NCBI GenBank assembly: GCA_025617745.1
Contig: CM046856.1
Span: 48,023,580 to 48,087,579, forward strand
Length of the DNA: 64,000 nt
Direction of reading: 5' to 3'
Origin: Heliocidaris erythrogramma
Taxonomy: Eukaryota; Echinodermata; Echinoidea; Camarodonta; Echinometridae
Below are positions 43,299 to 56,129 of the stretch, one piece after another. Position 1 is the stretch's first letter. Each line of letters opens with the position of its first letter. The notes beneath the pieces are model-generated. The model saw only the letters and a program-made list of their open reading frames with translations. It had not been told where the DNA came from and made no database searches. Both the position numbers and the translations under genes were made by a program.

Positions 43299-45168
43299 CT
43301 AGAATTTAATTCGTCATGAGGACGAATTAGGTGATCTGTCTTTCAATTTGTACGATCATGATTGTAATCAGGATGATCATAATAATGGGGAAATGGTAAA
43401 CTGAAGATAGGATGTCAAGAATACCATGAATGGAGATGTTTCGTGAGGACAGGAATGTAGCAAAATGTGTAACGGTCATTGTAGAATGTTTATGGTGATG
43501 ATGATAATGGTGATTATGATGATTATGATGATAGAATGATGATGATGATGATGATGATATAATAATAGCGATGATGATCATGATGGTGATGATAATAATG
43601 ATGATGATACAGGATACTTGGGAGATTAACCATATAGCTCCAATACAGGACAGGAAATCACAATTTCCGTAGGGTTGTACACAAACTACTGTACACTACT
43701 TTCTAATAGACATAATACGGAAAATATGGCAGTTTATTACATGATTTGTGATTTTTTATGTTACAATAGTCGAAGAGGATGGTAAAATGACAGGCAAAAA
43801 AAAGCAAAAAAAAAAAAAAATTGTTATGGACCCACCGGGGATCGAACCTGGGTCACCTGCATGGGAGGCAAGTGCTTTGACCAATAGACCAAAATATTTC
43901 CCATAGAGATAACACATAAACGAAAAACGGGATTCTCAAATCCCATTTGGTAGTTCAAAATTGGGCATGATCCCGACATCTGATCAAAAATTGGAGGGCT
44001 TACTAATAAAAGCTTATAGTCTCAGCTACAACATATTAAAATCTGGAAGGAAATAGACCAAAAATAACTGAGATACTGCTCAGAGAACGATGTCATGTAG
44101 ATTCATGATTCGAAAAAAAATCATCTTCCATAGACATAACACGCAAAAAGGGGAAATTCTGACATGTCGTTTTTAATTGAAAATTTCAATATGATTACGT
44201 CATCAAAATGGAAAACGGTGGTAACTGATCTTGTAGAGAATTGTCTCAGCTATAACATATCAAAATCTGGGCGAAAAACGACCAATAATTACGAATCTAG
44301 AGCCAAATTTGCATAAATGTGATGACGTCAAAACATGAAAAATGGAAATTTTGATTTCTGGCGCCATTTTGATGACATCATAATGTTTATAAGGGTCAAA
44401 TGATACATGAAATGAAATCTGTGATTCATACCCTACCTGATGATGACAAAAAATTGGGGGGTTTGTAGACTATTTAAAGAGCTAGAGTTAATTTTGTAGA
44501 GGCATGTTTTTGCACGTTTTTACGTTATTTTCGCCATAGATGCGCGCACGGATTTTGAACTTTGACGCGCCCGTACGACCTCATTATTGATCAAAATTGA
44601 TTCCAAGTTGATGGAAATGATGAAGAAAAGTGTCAGGATTGGAAATCAATCGAAAAAACAGCGTTTTAACGTTATTTACGACTTGCGCGCGCGTAAATCG
44701 CGCGCGCGGACGCTTACGCACGGACATTTTTGAAATGCTCAAAATGACCTGAAACGTGTGCAGACTTGATCCTACGTGATTTTGAACATTTTTAAATTTT
44801 GACGCGCGCGTACGCGCACGTCCTGACCTCTAGATGACCTGTGAGGACATGACTTGATGACCCGTCATGTGAAGTTTATGTGATGTGAATATAGTTGATT
44901 TTTGATGATCGATTATGAAGATATAATCGATCTTGTAAATTTACAAAATGGCGTCTTGATGACGTCACGATGACCTGATGACCTCCAAAATCTTAGATGT
45001 CCATGATTGACCTCATACATGACATGAAACTCGATGATATTGACCTGGCCGATTTTGAGATTTATTGGGAACAAGAATTTGTAATAAAAAGAAGAAATAA
45101 TAATAAAAATAAAGAAGAAAATTCTGACAAAATTAATAGGTGATCTGTCGATACCGACAGACCACCTA
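43299..45168 (-). mobile_element. Helitron/HINE-like element, copy 1
   Basis: Read on the minus strand, the 5' side has the palindrome AGGTGGTCTGTCG..CGACAGATCACCT (45138-45167). The 3' end is a 21-base hairpin, AATTCGTC..GACGAATT (43308-43328), followed by AAATTCTAG, so the terminus is CTAG at 43299-43302. AATTAGGTGATCTGTC next to the hairpin and its inverse at the other side form subterminal inverted repeats. Just inside the 3' end is an ATG/GAT microsatellite. A hairpin a few bases before a CTRR end is the Helitron signature. Subterminal repeats plus a microsatellite core resemble HINE/DINE-1. No Rep/helicase gene is present. It has about 690 bases (43815-44505) not in copy 2. Confidence 0.65.
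43824..43897 (-). tRNA. tRNA-Gly(CCC)-like pseudogene
   Basis: On the minus strand an anticodon arm, CTTGCCTCCCATGCAGG, pairs around a 7-base loop with CCC as anticodon. A B box, AGGTTCGATCCCCGG, follows. The D side (TTGGTCTATTGGTCAAAG) is tRNA-Gly-like, but the acceptor ends do not pair. A T run follows the 3' end, as for a Pol III terminator. It lies inside the Helitron-like copy 1 and is absent from copy 2. I infer a tRNA-derived insertion or pseudogene. Confidence 0.5.
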
Positions 45169-45169
45169 A

Positions 45170-47640
45170 TAATATTAAATTTAATTAAATTAATAGTCTT
45201 CCTGATCAGTTGAAAAAGAAAACTTTGAACTATATCATAAAAATCCTATTTGTACACCATGTAGGATTTTCACAACTAAATGAATGAAATTAATAGCTTC
45301 TACCTGACAATTTTAGTATTGTTGTCAGGTCTTGTTGTTTATATGGTGTTTGTATTTATTCATTTATATAGTTATTCATTTATTTATTTTTATATTTAAT
45401 ATTTTATTTATTTATTCATTTGTTTTTATTTCTTTATTTCTTTCTTTTTTTTTATTCATTTATTTTTATTTTTATTTTTATATTTATTTTTTATATTTTT
45501 TGGTTGTTGGGGGGGGGGGGGGTGGGGGTATTACTGCTACCTGTATATTCTAAGATAATTTGAATGTGGCTGTTAGTCATGGGATGCATCAGGGACATTT
45601 TTTAAGGTCCAATGCGATGCATACATCTGATGAATGGATTTGGCATACAACCTCCAACCCCATCTTTAATATCGACTTACAAACCCCACTTTTATTAGAA
45701 TGAAAAATGTTCTTGTAAATTACATTAGTGAAATGGCTAAATTAGCTTAGTGCTAGACATCTAATTGTCTCCTCCTTCGTTAGTCCTTGATAAGCTATGA
45801 GCAGTTGATTCAATATAATTAGGATACCACCATTGATACGGCCTGAGGGAGAAATTAAAAGTCATGCCAGAGGGCGTGGTGTTAAACCAACGTTTGTATA
45901 AGGTAGTAAATTGCAGTGTAATGATTACATTTTTGGTTACATGAACTCTTTTGGCATAGATACAAGTGAAATTTCTATATTTTATCATTTCTACTCCAGA
46001 GATTTTTTTGTTAAGATTATTGGAGCTCTATTGAGCTTTACAGAGCTAAAGCACACCCTGTACCGGCCAGATGCATTTTGAAATTAGATAAGAGAATGAT
46101 TGTGTGTAACTGAAATCTAAGTTTCATCGTACTGTTCTCCTATGGAAAATTTGCAAAGGATTTAAAAAAAAACACCATCCCTAAAACCTCTACCGGGAAA
46201 CAGTCAGGAGGAATCGTAATATCAGCTATGCACCATTATTTTCTCATTTCCTTCTCCCAATATATTCATTTCATGAATTGTTCATTCTTTTGTATACATG
46301 TACCTTGCAATTATGCATTACTATAGACTCATTGTAGTATCGACACATTGTACAGGATATGTTTCTTACTTGGAAATTTCATTTGTATAAAATATTTCAA
46401 AATGCTAATTTTGACATTTCCTTCTAATTCTGCTGACTTCTCAAAATGAAATTAGGGCAGATTTTCCCATTCATATCAAGGCTTTATTTTTGTACTGTAT
46501 TTAATTACAAAAGCTATCACAGGCAATATGTAAAAATCGCCCCCAATACAATTTGAAGAATTGAAGGTTTCCAGTGATTGTCCTGTGACTTTGGGACTGA
46601 ATTTCTGAGCTTTCTTAGATTGTTATCTTAGATCAGTCTACAACTGTACAGGATTATGTACTGGTACTACTGTACCTCATGTACATGTATATCCTAGGGC
46701 AAATACTACTATGGTAAGTAGATAAACATGTACAGTACATGAATGAATGTTGGTAATTGACACTAACAGAAAGTGCTTTTTAAAATCATTCAATTTTTCT
46801 CAAGGAGCTCTATACAAATTTTAAGTTTTAAAAATGTCTAGAGAAGAAAACTGCATGGGCTATTTTGAGGGCTATGGGGGCTATTTTAATAGTTTTCAGA
46901 GTGAAATGTGTAGATGTACATGTATATGTAGCGTAAAGTGGACAGATGTGTTATATACAGGAAAATAAAAGGATACAGGCTATAATTTCTGCATGTAATA
47001 TGCTAGAATAGGTGATCTTATTTCCATATAATTCACCATAGATTTTCATTGTGGAAAATATATGGAGCTCATCTTTTTATTTGTTTGTAATTGAGAGTAT
47101 TCCTATCTCTCGCAGATGATGAGGACCCTCACATTTTTCACCTTCGGAACAATTAACACAACTTTCAAAGAAAGTTATAAAATTCCTAGCCCTCACCTAT
47201 ATTTGATAGGAATTATTAGTACCATCATTCATTAATATGTTTTTAGAGACTGGTAAATTTGTCACTGTTGTAGGGTGCTTAATTGTCAATGCTTCGAAGG
47301 AAGGGGCCCGGCCACCTCCATGAATTTCCAATTGCACTTAGTGCAGGAATAATCGGAAGCATATCATCTGCTGAGAGCCAGAAAGACGTTAGCTCTGAAT
47401 AAAAGCATATTACATGTATGGGTTAATGCTCTACTGGCTTTCAACAGACGATGTATATTGCTGTGTCCTTAATAGCTAAAGTGTGTAGACAGATTGCATG
47501 GTATATATAATTTATAGAAATACATATTGTAAAGTTTTTACCTCTGTTTGACTCCATCTACATAAGACATTTCACTCCATATATTGTCTATTATTAAACA
47601 TTTAGTAAACGAAGAAGCTTGACTGGGGAGGAATTTTTAA
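45170..47640. other. AT-rich non-coding DNA
   Basis: 45350-45500 is a TTTA/TTTAT simple repeat ending in a G12 run, which creates F/I/Y-rich open frames. A strong acceptor (TATTCCTATCTCTCGCAG) ends at 47115. After it, one frame reads DEDPHIFHLRNN to a stop and another opens with ATG for 39 codons. No donor follows, so I do not call a gene. Confidence 0.4.
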
Positions 47641-47642
47641 TT

Positions 47643-47832
47643 TGTAAACAAATCTTTCGGCATATTACTCCCAGTGTTAAAGATCGTATGCTCGATCTGT
47701 CGCTGCCCGGCAAGCAGTAGATGACAGGTTCGAATCCCGCTGGTTCCAATTTTTTCTGACTTGTGTTTTTCATTACAGATCGAGCATACGATCTTTAACA
47801 CTGGGAGTAATATGCCGAAAGATTTGTTTACA
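47643..47832. mobile_element. Perfect 58-bp inverted repeat around a tRNA-like core
   Basis: Arm 47643-47700 and arm 47775-47832 are exact reverse complements over 58 bases, with a 74-base spacer. The spacer has a perfect B box (GGTTCGAATCCCGC) and a T6 run like a Pol III terminator. With part of the left arm the region can fold as a tRNA: CCAGTG/CGCTGG acceptor pairing and an anticodon-type arm GCTGC-CCGGCAA-GCAGT. TTAA occurs two bases outside each arm (47637-47640, 47835-47838), so it may be a very young TTAA-targeted MITE carrying a tRNA pseudogene. Confidence 0.75.
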
Positions 47833-47965
47833 TATTAAACATTTGATTAGTTGAATGTTGTAAATTCTCCATACTTCTTTATCCTTTCATTACAAAATTA
47901 CAAAATTGTCAAATTTGTCCAAAATTCATGTTCATGCCAATTTGCCGGGCATACAAAGATAAAAA

Positions 47966-48122
47966 CAGTTAACCTTGCATAACTCAAAGTCGCTTTAGTT
48001 GAATCAATTTTTTTAACCAAAGTATGCAAAACATGTGTTATTCAAATTTCCTATGTCGAATTTTGTACAAGTCCAACTATTTTTGACGGTCCCAACAGAT
48101 TTGACTTGTGCAACGTTAACTG
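47966..48122. mobile_element. 157-bp MITE, CAGTTAACCTTGC ends
   Basis: The left end CAGTTAACCTTGCATAACTC and the reverse complement of the right end, CAGTTAACGTTGCACAAGTC, are inverted repeats. It is non-coding and related to the larger element at 16866-17538. Confidence 0.65.
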
Positions 48123-48604
48123 TATACATATTGGTTCAAGTTACACCAGTTAGGCAACTCAAAAGGTTTTTTGAAACTTGTAAGAAGAGATAAAAGATTC
48201 AATTGATGAAAGCTAGAGAAGGCTTGAAGGTTAACGGACTAGAAACTGCTGAACCAGAACAGATTATCTAAAGTAGGTCAGCTTCAGGATACTTGTGACT
48301 GCAATTCAGTGTCACTTGCATGTAGTGCCTGCAGTGGACTGTCTTTAATATATCAATTGATTTTTTAATCACCGTACCGTATAACGGTCATCTTCTTCAT
48401 GATTCATTCTTTGTCGCTAATTACAACACCAGGTAATTGGCATTGCTGCAATCCATTTGAGATGCCTTTATATATCTATTTAATGGGCATTTCCTATTGG
48501 AATTGAATATTAGCATTCTCTGGCCTACATATACCCCCTTCAGATGTGAAAATATTTGACATTTCTTGTTATACTGTCTAGCTGTATGATAAGCAGTGCA
48601 TTTT

Positions 48605-48761
48605 CAGGGGCGGATACCGGATTTTCAGAAAGGGGGGGGGGGGGGGCGCACACTGAGGAACCCTCCGTTTGACGAAGCCATCTAGAGGGTCCCGGGGCAT
48701 ACTTTAAAAGGGGGGGGGTGCACGCCTCTTGCGCCCCCCCCCCCCTCTGGATCCGCACCTG
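48605..48761. mobile_element. 157-bp hAT-like MITE with GC-homopolymer interior
   Basis: The left end CAGGGGCGGATACCGG and the right end CTCTGGATCCGCACCTG are an imperfect inverted pair (CAGGGGCGGATCCAG type). Inside are a G14 run, a G9 run and a C14 run. Such ends are typical of hAT MITEs in marine invertebrates. The target duplication is not clean. Confidence 0.65.
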
Positions 48762-48769
48762 ATTTTTTT

Positions 48770-51400
48770 TGGCTTGTGAATCTCTTATGGCAAAATACTG
48801 CTTAGCAAACCAGGGGATGGGTTTATTTTTTTCATACAAAAAGTCAAAGCATCGGTTGATCTGGCTATCACATGAGAATTGCCTGGAAGGAAGACCCATA
48901 AGTTGAAAAGACCTTCCATAGTCGAAGCTAAAGGATTTGGACTATTCTTTCTTTAGATATCTAATCGACATTGCTAAGATGCTAAGATGCTAAGATTACT
49001 GTGGTTCGTTTCTTTGGTGTGAGGTGATTTCAGAAAATTAGGCAAAAACTCTGCTGTTCATTTCCAGTTTTCATTGGGTGAATTGTAATCCATTTGCTAT
49101 GGCCGAGAGCAGTGTATCTTCTTATGAGATCCAGAATTTAGGTGTTAATTCAACTCATATCCACCTTCCTGGCTTTCAGCAGACAATATGATTGTTTGAA
49201 AGATGCAACAACTCTCTTTGCTTTTAAGCGTGTTCTTTTAAGCAGACTCCTGCGTTAAGATGTTTTGAAGAAACTGGATAACTGTGATGAGTGTGTAATT
49301 TTTGGAACATGTGGAGTGCCATTAAGTGCATGACACATACCTTTCAGACCTCATGAACTTTATTTTTTCGGCATTGCTTTGAATGGGTGTCCTCCTCGCA
49401 CAGGGCACCGAAATCATGAGCGTGAAATTAAACCATATGAATTCCTGGTGGATTAAATCTTCTGCTTGAATAACCTATGTGCATCTAAGAGGTTCACTTG
49501 GCCTTGAGAAGAACCTGTTTGATCAGTTTGTTCTTTCCATTACCTCTCCTAGTGTTTTTCTCTTCACATGTCCTGAATTTGTCTATTTTCTTAGAAGCAA
49601 GGTTCCGAAGATATTCCACGGATTTAGCCAGTTTGTCAGATAAGAACTAAAAGGGCTTTAACTGTGTGTTAAGTGATACGATGTAACACTATTCTGGCTC
49701 TGAGTAGATGATTTTATCTTTGTCTAGGACTGTCTACTGAACTACATGTAGCTGTATAGATAAAGAAAGCTAACTGCATACAATAACATGTACTCTCATA
49801 GACATGTCAAAGTTCATTCTGTTGTATAAGTTTGTTCATAGGGCCTCTCTATTATATTTCATAAAAAATTGTCAGATTTCCATCGTATCTTTTTTTCATT
49901 TATCACAGGAGCTTTTTTTTTCACCATTCATAATGTCTCTGTGTGCCTGTGTATCAGTTTGGCTGGTGCCTCATTGGGCTAGTGGTTTAATATCTAATAG
50001 AGATAGTCAAAGCAATGATTGCACACTGCCTAACTTGCATATCCATTATGCATCCGATGATAAATTGTAGGCCGATTGCATTTATTCATTATTTAGAGAC
50101 AAGAACTAGGGTGTTTGACAAAAGTTGAGTTCTGATCATGCGATTAATTGTGAAAGAAACTGTCTGAAAGTAATTGAGAGAGGATCATGTCTATATAAGA
50201 ATTGGTGTATACTGTGAGGTTTTGGAATCCTCAAAATGATAAGAATTTAACCCATTTTTGCTGAAAAGCACATGCACTGCACACAGAAGTGGGTATATGG
50301 GACTGTACACACATGCGGCATGAATGTTCGGCCCGAACAGCTATTTGTCATTATATTTCGAATATGAGGGCATTCGAGAAGCAATCCTTTTCAGGGGATA
50401 TCTCTACTATAATGTTCTTCCAAACTGACTTCAAACGAATGAGAAAGCTCACAAATTATTTTTCACCTTTCCCAGTTAACTCAACCTTCTCTTTAATGCT
50501 TTTCAGATTGGACTTAATTATATTACATGATTGTTGTTGTTTTTCCCAATTTATGATTAATGAATTGTGGGTAAACATAGCCTAACTAGCAGAACACTTG
50601 CCCTATATATGCTCTTGGGCAAATAGGTATACCTACTAGCTCTCTTATCCATTTTCTATTTAAAAAAAAATCCTTTATTCTTCACATCATTAAATGTTCC
50701 TGTCTGAGTATCTGTGAGCCTTTTTTTTAACCATCTTGTTCAACTGTTCTCTTCTTTCCCTTTTATTGCATCACTCCATGTTCTATTTTCCCTTTAGCTG
50801 CAGCCAAAAGCCAATTCATTCTGTTGGCTAATGGATACCTTTTAAAGCACTTACAAAGCTATCAGGGAATTTTATTGATTTTATCTACAGTAGATATCAA
50901 CTTACCCGCTCCCTAACTATAAAAAAAAAACTTTCACTAGAATTTCTAAGAGCTTGCCTATGAGGCTTGGACTAAATTAATTGCTCACAATAACACTGTT
51001 TATTTCAAATTAATGGAAAAAAGTATCACCTGCTCTAATATTTCTATTTTTACTTTTGATTAGATATAATAAACTGTTATCATTTATCAAGGTTTTCAGG
51101 AGTCAAAGACACATAGACATAAACATGATCACAAAGACTCTTAAGAAATCAACTCAGGGCCATGTCATTACCCTATTTTTATTGCCTATCGAAATCATGT
51201 TTGGATTACGTCATTGCAATGTTTTCCCATTTCAAAGGATGATGCGCAAGGCTACTGCCTTAGGTTAATTTTTAGATGTCTTTGTGATCATGTTAATTTT
51301 TCATGGTAGTATTGGGATGAAGTGAGCAAATGGTAACATTTTTTTTCTTCTGATGTCTCGTTTCTCCTTATTTTTTCTTCCCTGAGCCATTTATATTTCA
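48770..51400. other. AT-rich non-coding DNA
   Basis: I see no gene or element with clear ends. Open frames at 49804-50070 and 50289-50585 have no recognisable domain and no good splice context. Confidence 0.45.
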
Positions 51401-51402
51401 TT

Positions 51403-52413
51403 AATTAGGTGGTCTGTCGTAGTCGACAGACCACCTCTTAATTTCGTCAGAATTTTCTTTATTATTTATTATTATTTATTTTTATTTTTCCACCAGTTTC
51501 TTGTTACCATGATTCCTCAATATCGGCTGAGTCATTTTTTATCAAAATCTCTACAGTCATGAGGACATATCAGATCAAGCTCGGGTATCTATTTCAAGGT
51601 CATCAGGTCATCGTGACGTCATCCAGGCGCCATTTTGTGAAATCACATTATCAATCATATCTTCATAACGAGTCATCAAAAATGAAGCATATTTCACATA
51701 CATTAACTTCAGGTCAAGGGTCAACATAAAATGTTATCAAAATCCACCCGCACATCATGACGCGTACGTCAAAATTTAGAAATGCTCAAAATCACTTTTT
51801 AATCAAATTACAGTATGGTTCAGGACATTTTAAGCATTTTACAATTTTCTGTCCGTGCGCGTCCACGTGCGCGTTATGCGCACACAGCGCGTAGAGAACG
51901 TAAAAAACGTATTTTGCTTCCTTTTGCCTTTCATTTTACAATCCTCTTGGACTATTATAACATAAACAATCACAAACTATGTAATAAACTGCCTTATTTT
52001 ACGTGTTATGTCTATTGGAAAGTAGTCTGCAGTAGTTTGTGTACAACCCTATGGAAATTTTGATTCCCTGTCGTTTATTAGAACTATGGGGTTAATCTCC
52101 CAAGTATCCTGTATCATCATTATTATCACCGTCATGATCATCATCGCTATTATTATATCATCACCATCATCATTATATCATTATAATCATAACCATCATT
52201 ATATCATCTTCATCATCATAATCATCACCACAATGACCGTTACACATTTTGCTACATTCCTGTCCTCAAGAAGCATCTCCATTCATGGCATTCTTGACAT
52301 CCTATCTTCAGTTTAGTATTTCCCCATTATTATGATCATCCTGATTACAATCATGATCGTACAAATTGAAAGACAGACCACCTAATTCGTCCTCATGACG
52401 AATTAAATTCTAG
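51403..52413 (+). mobile_element. Helitron/HINE-like element, copy 2
   Basis: The palindrome AGGTGGTCTGTCG-TAGT-CGACAGACCACCT lies at 51407-51436. The 3' hairpin AATTCGTC-CTCAT-GACGAATT is at 52384-52404, then AAATTCTAG, with CTAG at 52410-52413 followed by T. AATTAGGTGGTCTGTC and GACAGACCACCTAATT form 16-bp subterminal inverted repeats. The interior aligns in inverse orientation with copy 1, including GTGTAACGGTCATTGT and TACAGGATACTTGGGAGATT, but lacks copy 1's middle 690 bases. The ATC/ATT microsatellite core lies at 52110-52230. Non-coding. Confidence 0.7.
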
Positions 52414-52419
52414 TTTTAG

Positions 52420-54090
52420 ATTGTTTTTCTTGATCATTTCTGTTTAATCTGCTTGGCTTGTTTCCTGATTTCAATATTATTTTTCTATTTTCTGCTTCAT
52501 AAAAACTTATAGTATTTCATTTCCCCTCTTTCTGTCTTTCTCTTGCTCTCTCTCTCTCTCACTCTTTCCCTCCCTCTGTCTCCGCTTCCTGTCTTTCTCC
52601 TCCTCCCCTCTATCCCTTTCTATCTCTTTGTATCTCATGTGCTCCTGTTACATCGCTTTCTTTCTTTCCTATTCTTTGCATTAAGTGAAGTCTCCCTTCT
52701 TTCAAACCCCTTACCAGGACATCTAATATTCACTTTGTCTTTAACATGTATCATTTGTTTTTGTTACTTAAACATTATTTGTCTTTCTACATCATTTTAA
52801 TCTCTTTCTCATTTTTTTGTGTGGATGTCCTTGTTTATTCAACCTTTCATTTCCCCCTTCTTCCTCCCCCGTCTCTCTCTCCCTTTCTGACTTGTCTGAG
52901 TATTTAGATATACCTCGGAGTTGCTGGCAAGCATGCCTAGTAACTCATAGGATTTACTTTCGTTCTAATCTTAAGTATCTCTCACTCTATTCCCTGTTTT
53001 TCCTTTCAGCCTAAAGTATTGAAGATGATTACTTATCTATCCACAATTTCCGGGCTTAAATACGAAGTAATCTTTTTCAGTTTTTTTTTTCAGTCGTGAA
53101 ATTCTACACCATAGAGCAGATTGAATGAAGTTTATTATCATTATTTTTTTAAATATTTGTTTTGTATGCCTATGCCTATGCCTTCCAGAGGTAACTTTGT
53201 ATTAATTGCCCAATAGCAGATAGATATGGACCCCGGCCTCCCCCTCCCTCATACTTCAACTACATATTACATTTGAAGTCCTGTCTCCATTTACAACCAT
53301 ACATGTATATATGCCTCTAATTTCTTGTGCCAATCTCACGTTTTCTTTGCAATGAAAGTTGTCGGTTGTTTGAAAGATCAAAGTTAAGGATTAAGCCATG
53401 ATGAAGGATTGAGAGGGGTATGAATGATGTATTTGGGATTAGTTTGTGATATGAGGCAACTGATCCTTCGTGACGAAGAGATGATGAAATAGCTTTTGGG
53501 AGTTAGAGGATCAGCGGTATAGCCTAGTTTGCAGCAGGAATGACAGTTTTTCCGGTTATTACCAGTATTCATCTTATTGCCTGATTTTAGGCTGTATTTC
53601 TCTGTTTCAGACCTTTTCTGGGTTTCATTTTGTGATTTGGCACTCGGAATAACTCCATAACATATCTGTGTTCCCTTTCAGACTCAAAAGTTAATCCAAC
53701 TGGTATCCATGGCGGCATTTCATCAAACTGTTATAAGTACAAGTTCGCTGACATTCCATTGAAATGCTTGTAAATTTCAATACATATGTGACATTGGGTT
53801 TTGAACATAAATAAGAAATGACAGAAAAATATATCCAAATTTGTAATACACCTTTAAAATGCATTCCACATTGATGCATGTGGCTTTTAGGGGCCTTTGT
53901 TACTGGTGCCAAGCTAAACCCAGTTTACACTTGGCTGTGTAACAATCGTTTGTTTTGGTAATGAATAGCGGTAACTAAGGACACACTGCCCATGACTCAT
54001 TCATGTCCAGTATGGGTGAGTGGGACAAAGAATACCCCCCTCCTCTGCCTCATTATATCAGCATCTCTCAAGAAAGCAACAGTATATATT
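52420..54090. other. Pyrimidine-rich and unique non-coding DNA
   Basis: 52520-52680 and 52850-52890 are CT-rich simple sequence on the plus strand. The rest is AT-rich with no supported gene. Confidence 0.45.
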
Positions 54091-54094
54091 TCAG

Positions 54095-54130
54095 GAAGCA
54101 GAGTTCTCTACTCTTCAGACTCCAGCCAGT
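54095..54130 (+). CDS. Possible 36-base microexon
   Basis: The acceptor ACAGTATATATTTCAG and donor GCCAGT/GTAAGTTA bound 36 bases open in all three frames (for example EAEFSTLQTPAS). Splice sites are good at both ends, but the exon is too short for composition to help. It could join the plus-strand exon set at 35-42 kb in any phase. Confidence 0.25.
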
Positions 54131-54560
54131 GTAAGTTAAATTTTAGATTTGTAAATCAATTTTACTTGATTTAAGATGCAGCTTTATGTAGGAATACATT
54201 ATAGTTGCTATCTGCACTTAATGTTGATTCTTGTATTGTAACGAACTGTGTTTGTAGTTTGCTGGTTAAATAATGTTTCTGATAATGTTGAACTGAAAAC
54301 ATTCAAGTTTATTGGTTCAAACTTACCCTGAATGTAATCATGAAGTAATCTAACACACATGTTAGTAGATCAGGATTGCTATAAACTATTGTCGAGATTT
54401 GTGAGATCTCTCTCTCTCTCTTTCTCTCCTATATATCTATGTTTATATTCTCTTTTTTGTCCTATCATTTATCCTTTCACTAGACAGGCGCGGCTCTACA
54501 CCCCAATTAACTCCTCGTAAAGTCGTCAAAGCTTTTGAATTCCTAACGGCTATCGAAGCC

Positions 54561-54628
54561 CTCCGCTGAAATCCTTGCAATATGATTGGCTGAGAGCAAA
54601 TTTGTTGGTAACAATCACTGACAGGACA
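54561..54628. repeat. Fragment of the 4471 MITE family
   Basis: CTGAAATCCTTGCAATATGA through AACAATCACTGACAGGAC matches the right half of the 4471-4608 element with several changes. Confidence 0.5.
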
Positions 54629-55248
54629 CGCCCCCTGTTTAGCGTACACTCGAGTTGAAACCATCCTGCATGCACCGCTATACGTGGGACTACACGCAAA
54701 GAATGGTAGAGGGTTCATGAATGCATTGCCTCCGATTTTTTTCCCGACATAACCGTTCGACAGATGATTATGAAAAGATATTTCGGGTTCTGCCACTAAA
54801 GAATAAAATTTTGATTTTGAATAATTTTGTCACATGGCGTCTTTCACACTTTTTTACGAGCCACGTTTCACTAAGCTACCTTGCTAGGCATCTTTTAGTA
54901 TGTACACATGTATGTGATACAGCAAATGACTGACAAATGACGGACAGGATCAGGTCACTGTGAAGTTTGGTTTCAGTGTCAAATAGAGTCTGCTTCTAGA
55001 CTAGGGAGAATCTGACTATTAGGTTTTAGAAGCCCCCCCCCCCTTCCCCTTCCCTTCCCTTTGATCAATGATAATGAGTTTCCACAACTGTGGAATAACC
55101 AGACTATATCTACTCTTACTCTCTTGCGTAGATGTGAATTGAGGGTAATTGAACATTAGTGTTCTAGGCTTTATGTTGTCAAATGACATTCAGTAAGGTT
55201 TGGTTTGGTTTATTAATGTACATGTAGGATTAGGGTCAGGGTAAGATA

Positions 55249-55460
55249 CAGCCCTGGAAAAAATTATTAGACCAAGCTTCTGTAATAAGGGTACTATAAT
55301 ATGCAAACAAAATTATAGAAATGATTTGTCTTTGTATTTCATTGAATGAATACCAATTTCCAGCAATTATACCTTGCTTTTATGATATTTTATTTCCTTC
55401 TTACCACAAAAATAACACTATCAGTAACCACTCTTGGTCTAATAATTCTTTCCATGGCTG
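55249..55460. mobile_element. 212-bp Tc1/mariner-like MITE
   Basis: CAGCCCTGGAAAAAATTATT (continuing AGACCAAG) and the right end CTTGGTCTAATAATTC (continuing TTTCCATGGCTG) are inverted repeats. TA flanks both ends (55247-55248, 55461-55462). TA duplication and CAGxxxTGG-type ends fit Tc1/mariner. Non-coding. Confidence 0.75.
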
Positions 55461-56129
55461 TATATTATTGGGCCCAGGGTGAAGTTAGGAATTTGACTAG
55501 GTACAGAAATTACCACAGAGCAGGTACTAGCTGTTGCTTACACTGGTGTATATGTACATTTGAGTACAGGGGAGCAGGATCTTGAGGTCTTGATCCAGAG
55601 AATGTGTCGTAGAAGCTGATAAATTATTCAAAAATGGAAAGATAAACTCATACCAACTGAAACCCAGACCAATTAGATAGGCATAACCAGTTTGCGTTTA
55701 AGAGCCTTTAAAATAATTATTTAATCTCCATTTTACCAAAGACCATTTTGTGCATGGCACCATTTTCTAAACATTTCTTTCCCGTCTTTATCAAAGAAAC
55801 TTTTGTTGATTTAAATTTATCCAGAATAGAATTTTGAATAATACTTTCTAATTTTTTTGTTATTTGAAAGATTGACAATATATTTAGCATTTATACATGC
55901 TCGAGACCAACATGTAGAGTTAACAAGAGTTTGACAAATTGACGACCCTTTGATGACATATTTTATTTCCTGAATTTGACAAATAGTTTTTTTATTGAGA
56001 TTATTTTTGTGATGCATATTCAGTTTTGTTAGATCTATAGATTAGATTTCTCAGCCAGATTTCTCAATCAAATTGCAGATATTTTCGAGTAGATATCTAT
56101 CAATATAATTTGAATCTTTCATGCTGATA

